NCBI GenBank assembly: GCA_030407085.1 | Contig: CM059584.1 | Span: 61,581,501-61,645,500, forward strand | Length of the DNA stretch: 64,000 nt | Direction: 5' to 3' | From: Trichopria drosophilae | Lineage: Eukaryota; Arthropoda; Insecta; Hymenoptera; Diapriidae | Part shown: one piece after another, positions 1-11,778 of the stretch | Position numbering within the stretch: position 1 is the stretch's first letter | Layout of the letters: every line of letters starts with the position of its first letter | Position numbers and translations under genes: made by a program | The notes under the pieces: model-generated | Databases searched by the model: none | Seen by the model: the letters and a program-made list of their open reading frames with translations, nothing else | What the model was told of the DNA's origin: nothing

Positions 1-1
1 T

Positions 2-600
2 TTGCCGGATGTAGATATTGCACAGTTGAGTAAGGATCAGAAGTATCTGTATGCTATTTCCATGGCCATTCAATGAGGAGTGTGTTCTGAAAATCAAGCG
101 AGGCAAGACCCCGGTCCTCTTGCACACTCAAGATGGCTGACTGCATCCAACAGGATACTTGGTCCTTATGGCACAGCAGCAAGGCCATCTGTTAATCTAA
201 AAGCTCCAGTTACTTATATCTTAAAAGTATACATCCCGTCATGGTTTGCTATCAAGATCAAGCACTCCGTTGTCGATGGCAGCAAGTTGCTTTTTGAAGT
301 AATGGGGAGATCTAGGTATTTACCTGAGAAACATCGTCATATTGTCGACTCGGCCATGCGTACTTTGCGCACCAAGAAAATGTTCTCATGTCTATGTTGG
401 CCAAAGAAAGCCAGGAAGTCAGAAAATTGGCAGTTCAATGAATTCTGTTAAAGAGGCAGTAGGCTGCGACTGCAGAAAGCGGAGGCGGAGACACAGGCCC
501 ACGCATTTTCCGAGTTCCTGTACTAAATTTCCAAGCAACGAGTACACAGAATATATATATATTTCGCTAATAATTTCCCACTGGAGATATAACTTCATGC
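2..600 (+). pseudogene. Degenerate ORF of an uncharacterised repeat-borne protein family
   Basis: Reading frame 2 gives a protein-like stretch (DIAQLSKDQKYLYAIS, then PGPLAHSRWLTASNRIL, then YILKVYIPSWFAIKIK). From memory it resembles a family of repeat-encoded hypothetical proteins common in arthropod and cnidarian genomes; function unknown. An in-frame TGA lies near base 77. The frame shifts near base 363, where AHQENVLMSMLAKESQEVRK continues in another frame, and again near base 500 (IFRVPVLNFQATSTQN). It is therefore a broken 5'-truncated copy that enters from outside the window. Family identity is recalled, not searched. Confidence 0.5.
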
Positions 601-677
601 GGGACATCTACATCCATCGGCTCAACAACTTACTCGGATACATCCATAGCCTGCGAACGAAAGTTCGGACCACCATT

Positions 678-1172
678 GTCGGCGTGATGCTCGTGCGGGC
701 TAAGGCGTCAGTCTTAGTCCGCCCGAACTGAACGTCGCGAAGGTCCCGAGTTCGAGTCCCCGTCCGTGCAATTTTCTCTGCTTATGTCCAGTGTGGAATA
801 ACCGAGGAACCTTGCTGGGGGAAGGTACGAATTTGGGACCGCTGCCGACCCCCGTGGGCAGTTATCGGTACCGTCAGCGTCTTATCCGTGGTTGGTATGT
901 CGTGGGTCTTATCTCGGATAAAGATGAGTTATGCCCCGCGTCGTACCCGCTATGGCACAGACCGCCGAATCTGCTGGTGGTACCGATATTGGGGCAGGGG
1001 GGGGGGCTGGCCCTGGGTGGGTGTTGTGTGTTGTGTATCTGTTTAGTTCAGTCATGTATCGTTCTATCTTTGTCCTGTACCTCTCCACCCGAGAGCCGAC
1101 CCGCAAATAGACTAATAATTGTCATTTACGGGGGGGGGGGGGGAATTACCTGTCCTTTGTCCTTGTCCTGTG
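678..1172 (+). mobile_element. tRNA-derived SINE, copy 1
   Basis: The 5' head looks like a class II (Leu/Ser-type) tRNA, with GGCTAAGGCG in the A-box/D-arm region and GAGTTCGAGTCCC as B box. It is followed by a tRNA-unrelated body and ends in TCCTTTG-type repeats. The head and body are almost identical to 23969-24442, which fixes the 5' boundary at GTCGGCGTGAT. Polymerase III transcription is the usual mode for such elements. No clear target-site duplication is visible here. Any ORF across it is incidental. Confidence 0.85.
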
Positions 1173-1499
1173 GTGCAGAAGCACGAGACGTATATAATAA
1201 GTCCACACTCAGATCAATAAAAAGTCTGCCTAAGTTCGATACAAAAGATTTTGTCGCCGTATCAAGCGCAGAATCGGCACCTGACTCTTCGGAGTGAAAG
1301 AGTCCTCTCATTTACAGGCATCGTCTTCGCTAACCATTCTGAAGGCCCGAACGAGCATTTATACGCTCATCGTCGCCAAGGAATGTGAGAACCTGTCACC
1401 ACTTCCCCGTTAACCCCTTATCTGTCTGGCGAACATTAGCTTTGCGCGCCATTTTTGTCTTCGAAACAAATTTTCTATAATTTTGGTGTGATGGTTTTG
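1173..1499. other. No recognisable feature
   Basis: Moderate-GC sequence between the SINE and the 120-bp repeat. No convincing coding, RNA or repeat signal seen. Confidence 0.5.
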
Positions 1500-1625
1500 G
1501 AAATCTCTGAATCCGAATCTGGAATCGGGTTTTCAGAATTCAAAATGGCGGATCCAATATAGCAGACGCAAGTTTGAAAAATGGATTGATTTTCACAAAA
1601 GTTTATATCTCTAAATGTTGGGGTA
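1500..1625 (+). repeat. Monomer of a ~120-bp interspersed repeat
   Basis: Contains the diagnostic block AATTCAAAATGGCGGATCC preceded by CTGAATCCGAATCTG. The same pair of blocks recurs at 16601-16874 (tandem copies) and 20775-20965. Confidence 0.7.
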
Positions 1626-1860
1626 TTGAGCCGCGAAATCGTCGACTCTAGTCCGTCATCGCGTTGGCGAAGTTTTTTCCATTCCGCGATTGGCGAGGAG
1701 AATCGAATCGGCGCCCGATGTTCCAGTGTTCCCACTTTTGTCGATCTGCCCGAGAGCACGACCGATAATATATGTGTATGGATACACCGTCGGAGATGCC
1801 TCTCGCTGGCCCGCGCCTAAATTCGTAAGTTTATTGTACACTATTCTTAACATATTGCGG
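1626..1860. other. No recognisable feature
   Basis: Unassigned sequence. Short overlapping ORFs on both strands show no family resemblance. Confidence 0.4.
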
Positions 1861-1918
1861 GAGACGGAGAAAGAGAGAGAGAGAGAGAGTGAGAGAGAGA
1901 GAGAGAGAGAAAGAGAGT
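1861..1918. repeat. (GA)n microsatellite
   Basis: Nearly pure GA dinucleotide run with a few interruptions. Confidence 0.95.
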
Positions 1919-3065
1919 TCTTACTTATATCTGCGAACCGAAATCAAAACGGAATACATCCCACTTTGCCCCAAAATAGAATTTTTTTAAACTCGTCGTA
2001 AAAAATCATCCTCAACCCCAAATGAAACAAATAAAAATCGAAAATAGAGTGTAAGAGAAGACTATTAAGTCATCCAATTCAGGTTTTAATTACGCTTAAT
2101 TTATTGATACTTACTAACTGATTGAAAATATGTATGAATTTACAAAGTGACTTCGACTTCCTATGTCATGTTCGAACGGTTGGTAAATACTGAATGGAAA
2201 CTGAAATATACTTAAATATTTGTATTACGATAACTCTTTTGTAAATAAACAATGCAAACAAACACATAGGAAATTTTCTAATACAGCGAAACGCCAAAAT
2301 CCCACTTTGCCCCTACTTCCCCTACTTGTTACGAGAAATACAGTTTTTTTACTCATTATTTATTATAGCTAATAAAAAAATTTTAGAAATAAATTTTTCA
2401 ATTTTTATTACGCGGGTCTAAAGACATCAGCCGAAAAGGTAGTAATCTATGTTTATTTTCAAACTAGAAAAATGCTCATTTACTTCTTAAAATGTTTGTC
2501 TCTTATTATAAACTTAACAATAATAAAAATTAAAAAAATGTGAACATTTTTTATTATTGAAATGTCGATTTCACGATGTAGGATAACCAATGGCAAGTTA
2601 AACACGTGATAGGAGATTTATAAGTACTTTAAAGAAGAAATTACAACGTAGTTTTACGCGTGCCTAAACGCCCTTTAAGTGTGCCACTCAAAAATGTTGT
2701 GTATTCGAACGAGTTACGCACTGAATTCATAATTTTTATAGACTTTCTGCAAAGTTAGTTTATGAGACACACGTATGCCGTGCATCTTATTTTTTGGGAC
2801 TTTTAGTGTAGATTTATTTTATCAAACTAAGAATTCAACAAATGAAAATTTATTTTCTCCATATTGAAAAAAGTAATAAATTCCCGAATTTGGAATAATC
2901 GGTAGACACTTACATTTTAAGCTGCACAATTTTTTAGAAGATAAGCACACTCTTGGCATGTGGTTTATTGAAATTCCAAGATTATACGAAGATTCTCTGA
3001 AATTTTCAGAGCTATTGGATAATAGTTACTTTTTTTTTAGTGATATAAAAATGATATTGTTGGAT
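1919..3065. other. AT-rich intronic sequence without recognisable genes
   Basis: AT-rich and full of stops in all frames. The 66-codon ORF at 2958-3158 overlaps the decayed LTR that follows and is not credible as a gene. Confidence 0.5.
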
Positions 3066-3392
3066 TGTAAGGAAGCAGACCTGTTAGGTCAATTATTTAA
3101 AAAGGTCTTCAAAATTGTGACGATTTCAACAAAATTATTTGTAATTCGAATATTATAATATCGGTATATAATATGATGAAAAGAGTCTGTTTAAATGCCC
3201 GAGAAATTGAAAAGTCGAACTAAGATGTGAAACAGTGACGATCGGTTTTTTGATAGTACGTTTCGATATGTTATTGGGTTAGGGAGTGCACGCCGTGATA
3301 TGGTCGTCACAGCTTCATCGAAATAATTTTGAATATCAGTTTGCAGTCGATCATATTGTTGGTTTTATTTCGAGCCCTTCCGCTGTCGTTAA
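3066..3392 (+). mobile_element. Degenerate LTR, same family as the solo LTR at 54700-55134
   Basis: Aligns by eye, with many substitutions, to the reverse complement of 54700-55134. Shared blocks include CCTGTTAGGT, ATTATTTGTAATTCGAATA, AAAAGTCGAACTAAGATGTG and TGACGATCGG. The 3' end aligns as far as TTCCGCTGTCGTT against TTCACCAGTCGTTTACA. The 5' part (about 110 bp of the family) is missing or unrecognisable. No internal region lies next to it. Confidence 0.75.
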
Positions 3393-3611
3393 TCCTAAGA
3401 AATCGTTATTTTAAATGCTGTGACGAAATAGTTTTTTTTATAAAGATGCTTTTGCAAGATAACGTTTTATTAAATGCACCAACGAAATAGCGTCTAACCA
3501 CTGCTTCGACGGGATATCGTGGTTTTATCTAATTCAACGAAATAGAGTTTTATTAATTGCTTTCCCGAGATGGGCTTTTTTCCATAGTGAACGTCGACAT
3601 GTGCGTTTCAT
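3393..3611. other. No gene; AACGAAATAG-containing degenerate repeats
   Basis: The decamer AACGAAATAG or a close variant occurs three times about 60-70 bp apart, suggesting a decayed tandem array. Confidence 0.35.
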
Positions 3612-3740
3612 ATTCTAGGGGAGCAACGGATAGAGACAATAGTGAGATGAGAAATAGTAGAGGACTCAGAGATACGACTTCATGTAGTCGAGCACGAATA
3701 TCAACATGTTGCACTTGTACTGGACTGCTTCTATCTTATA
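3612..3740 (-). pseudogene. Scrap of R2/NeSL-like reverse transcriptase
   Basis: The minus strand encodes SLSPLLFLISLLSLSV, then after a deletion EAVQYKCNM. Both match the better preserved element at 10438-14320 (SLSPLLFCISLLPLSV and DAVQYKRNLS). The order is rearranged or deleted, so this is a dead fragment of the same family. Confidence 0.7.
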
Positions 3741-3991
3741 CCGGGGTCAGTTTCTCTGCATTTTTCTTCTTTGGAAATTTTCCGTTACCTACGACATTTT
3801 GCCAAAATTTTGGCGGAAAGCTTCACCGCGCATGTACTCCAACACTTCACCACAGTAATTCAACCTCGTGCCGCAACTTGCACGAATCGTCAGTGTCGAT
3901 ATCAGCTGTCATTTCGGCCACTGCTCCTGTTTACGTTGCATCGCTAGTAATAACGCGGATTATTTTTCTTCGTCCTCTTCATGCCTAGGAC

Positions 3992-5115
3992 TTCATGAAG
4001 AGTACACCGAAAACAGCTTTTACCTCATCGTCAAGAAGGGCAAGTTTTAATTTGCGTTAGATGCAAACAAATTTTGCGTAGTATATACGTGTGTTCAGTG
4101 TGGTTCGGCTTTCCACCGTTCATGTGCCATTAATGTCATTAAGCACAAATCGGATGCGTGCTATTGTGCGCGATCATTCCGTTATCTTCTTGACGGACCG
4201 GCATGCCGCGGCACCTGTGTCTCCTTCTCCTCTCGCCCCTGTACCCACCTCTTCATCGACGACCAGCTTCGTGCCACTCTACGCACTTTCCACTACCATT
4301 GACCCGCCCACGTGTCTCCCCACCTGTTCACTTTACGCACATGATTCATCTGATACACTCCTGAATTCCCCGTCGTCTACCATGTCTATCGTCCCCTCTA
4401 CCTCTATATCATTAGATCGATCACTAGTAAATTCTACAATGAATAACATCAACACAACGAATATGCTTTCAGAGCTCTTCTCAGTTCCGTTGCCCGACTC
4501 TTGGCAGTCGTTGACATTTGATGACCGAATGCCTGTTTTTATGCAACAATCTATAAGGAGTGACGCAAATTTAGCAAGCTTAACAGCCCATGTGGTGCGA
4601 TTGCAACCGAGATGCGTTCCGAAATTAATGACCTCAAAAACCTGTGGGCATGTGCACCAACTAGTACAGATTTTGTCGTTACCGGTATTTCCACTTCTTA
4701 CAACTTACCTTTACTTGACATTGTAAGTCGAGTACTTAAATTAAATGCAAGCAATTTCAAACCTGCTTTGGAAACTGCGGAAACTACTTCGAATGCATCC
4801 GTGACTACATTTACAATAATTGTCCAATGTGTTTCCTCGGAAGTATGAAACCATATTATTGATGCTAAACACAAATTCGGGAAAGTTATGCATGCTGACA
4901 TTTTGCCTGAACTCTGTCCTGAAAGTGCTGTGACTATATGTCAATCAATTTTTGACGCGGACAAGCTACGTTTTATTAGGTAAAGCTAAAGTATCGGCTG
5001 AATCTGTACCGAGATCCCGTGTTTGGGCTCGCAATGGCCGCATCTTTTTTCGCCGTAGTGGAAATTCATTTGAATTACCTATAGTTACAGAACGCGATTT
5101 AGCCAACATTCAGTG
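3992..5115 (+). pseudogene. ORF1 (PHD-like finger and RNA-binding CTD) of the CR1-like LINE
   Basis: The start looks like ATG in MKSTPKTAFTSSSRRASFN. A Cys4-His-Cys3 finger follows: CVRC, then after a one-base frameshift CVQC, FHRSC and CYC, as in ORF1 of many arthropod CR1-like elements. Further on come EINDLKNLWACAPTSTDFVVTG and KHKFGKVMHADILPELCPES, typical of the ORF1 C-terminal RNA-binding region. The end is RSRVWARNGRIFFRRSG before TGA near 5113. Several frameshifts and stops break it. ORF1 would act as an RNA chaperone in the RNP. Confidence 0.75.
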
Positions 5116-5149
5116 ACAATCACAAAATCGTACACCTTCAATAGTTACT

Positions 5150-6420
5150 AAAAGTCCTGTTATTAATAGTGCACAATCTGGTATTATTCATATTTACCAT
5201 GCAAAGATTAACTCATTACGAGCGCACCTGTCGCAAATTGAAGCCTTACTCAGTACTTCATGTATTCATAAACTAGCTCTTACTGAAACATGGTTGAATC
5301 CAGATGTAACGTCTCAAGCGGTTGCGATTCCTTCTTATAATCTTTTGCGCAATGATAGAAATATTTTATCATCAGGAAGAAATAATTATGTACTGGGAGG
5401 TGATGTAGCTTTCTATTTGCATGATTCATTATCTTACGTTGTTCTGGAACCTTCAGAAAATTCGTCAATAAATGATCCAGAATTTCTTATTATTAATGTA
5501 AAGCTTCCGGACAATACCAATTTGTTACTGGCAATAATTTAACGCCGACCAGAAGGAAGCATGTTTATCGACTTCAAAAATAATTTAAATTTATACTTAT
5601 CAACATACAAAAATGTGCCGAAAAAAACCAATGATTTTAACGCAAACTACCTACCGAATTTTGTTCAGGATCATTCTCTTTACTTGGTCCCATTTGCTCC
5701 TACTCATCACATAATGCATCCCAACTCGCATAGCTTAATAATATTTATAGTTGATTCCAAAGACAAAGTCGTTAACTCGTCTCAATCTTCCGCTCCTTTC
5801 GCAGCTGGTCATGACTTAATCAAAATCGATTATAAAGTGGATGTTTTTTCTCACAGTCCAAATTTAATTATCTTCCATGATTTTTCTACCTGCAACAATG
5901 AAGTGTTTATTCGTGATCTGAACACCTCTTTACATAAAAACGTACACGAACTTTATAACAGTGTCACGTCGCATATAAGTATATTATCAGACCTATTATA
6001 TCGCTTTTATGGATGCGTCTTTGCGGCCCTTGATATACATGCTCCTATTGTTACTAAACATCTTAAAAGAGCTCCAGCACCTTGGATCTCCGATGAGATC
6101 AAACAGCAAATCTAACTTAGGGAACAGGTGTTCGCTAAGGCCATACGTACTGGCTCCAACTTCTTGCTCGCTCAATATCGTCAACTCCGGAGAAAGGTTA
6201 AATCTTCACTACGCAAAGCCAAAGATGATTACCTCCAGACTACATTCAAACATCAGTCTGATTCAACTAATGTTTGAGCACTTCTTCGTAAGTTCGGTCT
6301 CGCATCCTCTCCATCACAGTCTTCCTTGCAGCATTTTTCATCTATAAAATTAAACAGCCACTATAGCAAAGTTGCTATAGTCACTATAGCTTCGTCAAAT
6401 TCTTGAAATTTCTATCAACC
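5150..6420 (+). pseudogene. ORF2 endonuclease and linker region of the CR1-like LINE
   Basis: Starts with INSLRAHLSQIEALL and reaches the endonuclease motif LALTETWLNPDV (catalytic Glu in TETW). Then GGDVAFYLHDSL follows, with stops at 5540 and 6113. The linker APAPWISDEIKQQI, then LRRKVKSSLRKAKDDYLQTTFKH, is the usual EN-to-RT spacer. The second half of the endonuclease, where a GDFN-type block is expected, is badly eroded or deleted around 5540-5700. Confidence 0.75.
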
Positions 6421-6425
6421 CCAAC

Positions 6426-7934
6426 ATGCCCACCTTCACTTTCCCTGAGATTCAACCTAATGAAGTGCAACTTATTATCTCAAATTCTTTTTCTAAATCT
6501 AAAGGTCTTAGTCCGGATAAATTACAACTGATTTATCTCCAACGAATCATCTCTGTCATCATTCTACAGCTCACCACTATCCTCAATATATCTTTAACTG
6601 ATGGTATTTACCCCGATCTGTGGAAATTATCTTATATCATTCCCTTGAATAAGATGAAAACATCACTCACACCCGGCGATACTCGCCCAATTGCGAACCC
6701 TTCACATATTGCAAAACTTTTGGATGCTTTGGTTACAAGGAAAGTAGTTACCTACCTCGAATATAATAGCCTTCTCCATCCTAGGCAATGTGAGTTTCGG
6801 AAGTACCATAGTGTCCAAACTGCTCTTCTTAAACTACTTGATGACGTTCGACGAGCAGTTGAACTAGGTCATGTCACTATACTAGTATTATTAGATACCT
6901 CCAAAGCTTTAATGTGGTTTCATTCGGATTTAACTGGTCGTGCCCTAACTATCAGAGGTCTCGATGGTTTATATGCCCCGAAATTATTCACCACTACTGG
7001 TGTTTCTAAAGGAACCAGTCTGGGCCCGATCTTATTTATTATCGTCTTCAACACTTTATTTTCGCGCCTACTACACTGCCGTGACACATCCCCGGTATTT
7101 GCTGATGACACGCAATTTTATCTTTCAACACCTATTAGTCGTATTCAGCAGACCATCCAATCGTTGAACACTGATATCGAAATTTTTCACCGCTGGTCTC
7201 AAGATTGTGGACTTACGCTCAATATCAAAAAGACTAAAGCAATCATCCTAGGCACGAATCAGAACTTGGCTAAACTTCACCAAACTACCATACCGCCTTT
7301 GACAATAGCTGGTCATCCTATACAATATGTGAAGGAAGTTAGAAATTTAGGCGTTTATCTGTCTTCCGACCTTACATCGAATCGCCACATTTGTTCTAAT
7401 GTACACTTTACATTATACATACTGCGATTCCGTGGTTCTATGCTACCAACTCAACTTAAACTCATGCTTGTCAATACACTGATTCAACCTCATATTGATT
7501 TTGCTAGTCTAGTATATGCAAATATGACAGGATACCTGCGCACGAAATTACGTCGTCTTCTGGACTCTGCCAACCACTATATATACCAGCTTAGACGTGA
7601 TCAAAACCTTACACCCTTCTAGCAAGAGATAAACTGGTAAAAGCATTGAGGAACGTCAGAAGTATTTCCTTGGTACTTTATCCTATCAAATTCTAACATC
7701 GTTCCAACCCTCCCACCTTAGGAGTAGTTTTATCGCCCTTCCTGAAAGCATACGACAATCGTCTCGTCTTAACGCAGTGTCTTTCTACCTACCGACTTGC
7801 CATACTGATTATTTCCAGAATTCTTTCTGGATCTCTGCAATTAAATTCTGGAATATCCTGCCGGATCATATTCGTCAATCACCTTCATTAGCTAATTTTA
7901 AGTCGGCATTATTGTACTATCTGCGTCAATTGTA
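6426..7934 (+). pseudogene. ORF2 reverse transcriptase of the CR1-like LINE
   Basis: A 398-codon open stretch carries LTPGDTRPIANPSHIAKLLD (fingers), VLLDTSKAL (motif A Asp), GVSKGTSLGPILF (motif B, normally GVPQGSVLGPLLF) and VFADDTQFYL (catalytic FADD). About 25 residues are missing between motif A and MWFHSDLTGR, so the palm is deleted. The stop at 7622 is followed in another frame by the normal C-terminus (ALPESIRQSSRLN, then SALLYYLRQL) ending at 7934. It would prime reverse transcription at a nicked target but cannot be active. Confidence 0.85.
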
Positions 7935-8292
7935 GTTCACAACAACAATCGAACCTTATCACTCTATCAATGTTGTCATTTTTCTTACCGTAGTAAACTT
8001 TGTAAACCCCCATTGGATATTGTATACCCACGGCCTTCGACGGAAAGTATTTGTAACGGTGCGCAATATCTAATTTAATGAGAGATAGGTTTATAACCGC
8101 ATCATTATACATTTATTAGTCTTATAATTTTTGTGATCTATACTACTGATAATTATCATTTATTCATAGTATTTTTTGTTCAGCAGAACAAGCGAGTTAA
8201 TTTTTTGTACAATTTATATTATCTAATGTATTATTTTGCCCACGGACCCCTTTGTCCTGGGCAATAAATAAATGGTATTAATCAATCAATCA

Positions 8293-9194
8293 AAGTATAA
8301 TTAATGCCAATAGTAAATTTTTAAATATGTAATATCATACGAAATACATAAACGTTTTACATTAAATAATTGAAAATTAGTAATGTAGAATATTAAAATT
8401 AATCTTATTAAATCAATCCTATTAAAATTAACGATTTCGTAAATTAAAATGACTATTTTGGCCGATCATACAATTTTCAAGCTCTCTACTGTGCGCAATT
8501 TACAATTAATCTCGATGCAATGTACGGCTAATGGTAGATATATTCGTGTTCTACAAGTTGCATAGAAGTAATTTTTCGATTGGATGTTTCGGAAAAGAGA
8601 CAGAAGCGAAAAACGCGCCGAGCTCGGCCGGCGCGCATCTCCTGCACGGCGGCCATTTTATGCGCGCAGCGGCCGAGTCGACGGACGGGAAGCCCGCCTT
8701 CTATGGTCTTTTTTTGACCAATCGGGTGGACTCATGGCTCATTTTCTCCGTCTTTTCAAGCTCTACAACTTTTATTTCAGGTGAAAAAGTGCTATATGTT
8801 AACCGAACCGAGATAAATAAAAAAAGAACATGTTATCCCACTTCCCCTTAAAACGGCTATAACTCGAAAAACATTAAGTTTAGGTGGAAGCTCGTCTGAA
8901 AGAAAATTGTGGGGCTTGAAAAAAGCTACCCCCTGCCCCCCCCACCCCCCAAAGCTCCGCCCCCTTACAACAACTCGAAAATAGGCTTTTCTAGACCCCC
9001 CCCCCTACGCATAGGAAAATTACGTGTCGGTTTATTTGCAAATAAGCCTCCTTTTTTGTCTTAAATGACTGGCCTCGTCGGTAATAATGTTATCGCCGTG
9101 AACTCTGTTATTCCCATGTCCAAAACAAAATCAAGTTTTTTAAATTTCCTGTCATCAACGGTATACGAAATAACGCCGTAGATGTACTTCGTTC
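8293..9194. other. No gene; CpG-rich patch at 8600-8705 and C-rich runs
   Basis: AT-rich apart from a short, strongly CpG-rich block at 8600-8705 that contains GGCGGCCATTTT, a YY1/Pho-like GCCAT core. C homopolymer-like runs occur at about 8930-9005. The CpG block could be an old promoter or TE-derived; no ORF of note. Confidence 0.4.
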
Positions 9195-9480
9195 GTTATC
9201 CGCATATACTTAATATCTTAAGATCGCCCATGTAAAATTAATAAGTGATCTGAATCTCGCGGTTACCGGAAGGACTCACTTGTACCCTGCAAAAAGACGC
9301 AAGGAGACAGATAAAGACATGAGCGTTATGCAGAATAGCAGAGGGATTAATGCATTCCCCCAGAAAAGTCCTCTGCGGAACTGTATACAGTCCGAGGTTA
9401 TGGTACGTTTTCTTGATCTTATAGAAAACTGCGTTCTACAGCGAGACATTAGCCCCCTTGGGCATGTGACTATATTTTGA
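9195..9480 (-). pseudogene. Second decayed copy of the R2/NeSL-like reverse transcriptase
   Basis: The minus strand reads HQNIVTCPRGLMSRCRTQF, then IQFRRGLFWGNALIPLLFCI. It aligns with HPNIVRIVEDLMPLWKTRF and VQFQRGVYQGDSLSPLLFCI of the element at 10438-14320. Downstream in another frame is FYMGDLKIL, the mutated counterpart of FYMDDLKLY. Flanking sequence to about 9080 may hold more of the palm but is too eroded to assign. Confidence 0.75.
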
Positions 9481-10437
9481 TGTATCTTCGTGGTCATCAA
9501 CGTCGAAACGAGCAGATCTTGTAAAGATGAGTTGTGATTGCTTTCTTGTAGTCATTAGTGGCCACCGTCCAATTTCACTTATACTGTACTGAGTCCTGTG
9601 TAACGCACCCATCGTTGAGCAAGTATTCCCTACATACTGGTTCAATTGTTTCACTAATCCTCAAATAGAGAATAGTGGTAACGCCACTTTTAGAAACAAC
9701 CAAAGTTCGATCAAATTTAGGTGGATATAGTCCTGCACGTGGCGTAAAACGGTACCCAGATTTAACAAATTACGTGTGGTGGTAGTGCATCCGAAGCTTA
9801 CGTGCAGCCGCCTTCACTTTTGGTGTGAAATGTCTATCGCTCGTCAAGGAATCCACCACACCCCCATTTTGCTATGCACATTTCAGTGGTTCGAAAAATA
9901 CGAAAATACTTCAATCCTTGAGACCCGGATGAGAAAAGTTTCTTATTCTTTATTAGAGTAGATGTGCCAAAGCCCATTTCTCTAATATAATTTCTTCTGC
10001 CTTCACCATGCGGCTAAAATTTAACATTGTTGTTAAATGAGAGAAATTGTTTTAAGTTGTTTTCCAACCACTTTTTCTATAAATAATAACAAATCTGAAA
10101 TTATTTATACTTTTTTTAAACCACTTCTGAAGGCGCTACAAAAATACCAATTAAAAAAATTCTCCAACTAATATATAACGATTTTAACGGCGGTCGTTTT
10201 TTGACAAAAGATTAGGGATAGACAAAAATTAAATCATTATTATTAATCCTTAGCTACCTTCGAGCACACCCTGAAATTATAATAAACCAGTATGTTTCTT
10301 ATTCTTTTGAATTATATGAATAAAATAAGCTCCGGTTGAACCAAATTCGACCATGCTAAGTTTATTTATCGCATTCTTTGCGCAAAAATTATACGACATC
10401 CAGCTATTGTAAATCATTATTCTTATCATTACTCTTC
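9481..10437. other. No recognisable gene
   Basis: Unassigned sequence, AT-rich in its right half. Short ORFs on both strands show no family signal. Confidence 0.4.
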
Positions 10438-10705
10438 TTCTTATTATTATTATTATTATTTTTTTTTTTACGGTGGGGGGAAATGCGTTAGGCACCATAG
10501 GGGGTTGAAGATGTTGTGTAACCCCCCGTGTGTCGGACTCCCTCACCTTTGATGTTAACGGCGAGGTTTACCGACTCAAACCCTAACTTCCCTTGGCCCT
10601 CCAGAATCCACGTGTGCAGTCTGCAGCAGAAAAGTGGCTCCGATATCCATCTCCTCCGCTGCAGACTGCACCGGGCCATTTCGTTTGCAACTGTAACCAC
10701 TCCCT

Positions 10706-11778
10706 CTACCATTGGGTAAGTGGTTGCAGGATCTCGTGTGACCTCAGTAGACGAAGAGATTCTAGTAGCACTGCTTTCTGCATTCGGCCTGCGATGGAAT
10801 TTGCATGTTCTCGACAGGCCGGAATGCTTTTGATGTTTTGGAGGGAAGTTGGTCTCATTCCTCCCAGCACTCCAATTATCAGCACGACGAGCTTGATTTT
10901 GAATCCTCGATACAGCTTGCGAATCTCGAACATGAGTTCCTGATATTTCATCCGTTTTTCGTCCTCTTTGCTGACTATATTTGTTTCTGCTGGTGCAGAA
11001 AACTGGATGACGAAGATGGATTTGTCATCGAAGTCAACCAAGACGATGTCAGGCTCATTGGCTGATATTTGCCTGCTCGTCGGGAATGAGTAATTCCAGT
11101 ATATTCGGCACGACTCATTCCCGACTACGGATTCAATATCAGTGGGGACGTACGGCAAAATTGGGGTTGCATCAATACTATAAGTGCTGCGAAGGTGGTA
11201 TACAGCACTCGAAGAGCCGCATTGTGACGTTCGATGTATGCTGAAACTGCATATATTGGGCACGCTGCCAAAAGATGCATTAGTGTCTCAGCATGACATC
11301 TACACAATCTACAAAGCGTACTCTGTACCGCCTGGTGTAAGATGTTCTGGCGATACGCTAAGGTATTGATGACCCCATCCTGGCATGCGAAGATAAAACC
11401 CTCGGTCTCGGATTTCAAGCCGGCTGATCTTAAGAAGGAGAAGGTCATCTCTGCCGACAAGACAAGTTGTTGGACATTTCGAAAGAATTGTCCATGCAAC
11501 GGCTTGTCGATATGCCTTCCCTCCAGCATACAGAGTTGTTCCTTCCGTATGTTAGCCCTGAGACGCACTGGGCACAGGTTGATGACTGATTCAGCTTCCT
11601 GTGCACCACTACGTCCCGCGTTGAAAACCAGACGGAGTCTTCGCGCCGCTCGTTCCGCCGAGTTGTACATAAACGCCCCCTTCCCCCGAATTTCATGCTG
11701 ATGAACTAGCATCATCAGGGGATCCTCCGTTCGATTAATCACGTCGCAAGCTGTTTCGAGGATCAATCGGTCATGCAT
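10706..11778 (-). pseudogene. C-terminal knuckle and restriction-like endonuclease of the R2/NeSL-like element
   Basis: The knuckle reads CRLCRCHAETLMHLLAACPI (C-x2-C, H, C), followed by AYIERHNAALRVLY. A frameshift near 11260 leads into the nuclease: EPDIVLVDFDDKSIFVIQF, then EDEKRMKYQELMFEIRKLY and KLVVLIIGVLG. In family members I recall, the second catalytic acidic residue sits in an I-I-D-V-A block. Here the aligned residue is Gln (VIQFSAP), so the nuclease is probably catalytically dead apart from its frameshifts. The domain normally nicks the target DNA for target-primed reverse transcription. Confidence 0.8.

Larger units (their letters stand above)
3850..8292 (+). mobile_element. CR1/jockey-group non-LTR retrotransposon, nearly full length but decayed
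   Basis: It has ORF1 with a PHD-like zinc finger, an apurinic-type endonuclease region, a reverse transcriptase with FADD, and a 3' terminus GGGCAATAAATAAATGG followed by short AATC repeats instead of poly(A). That terminus is the CR1-like style. The 5' boundary is uncertain because the preceding sequence joins the R2-like scrap. Multiple stops and frameshifts make it inactive. Confidence 0.85.

Noticed and set aside
791..1297. 168-codon ORF on the + strand
   Set aside because: Lies in the SINE body and flank; no protein-family signal and only a by-product of GC-rich SINE sequence.
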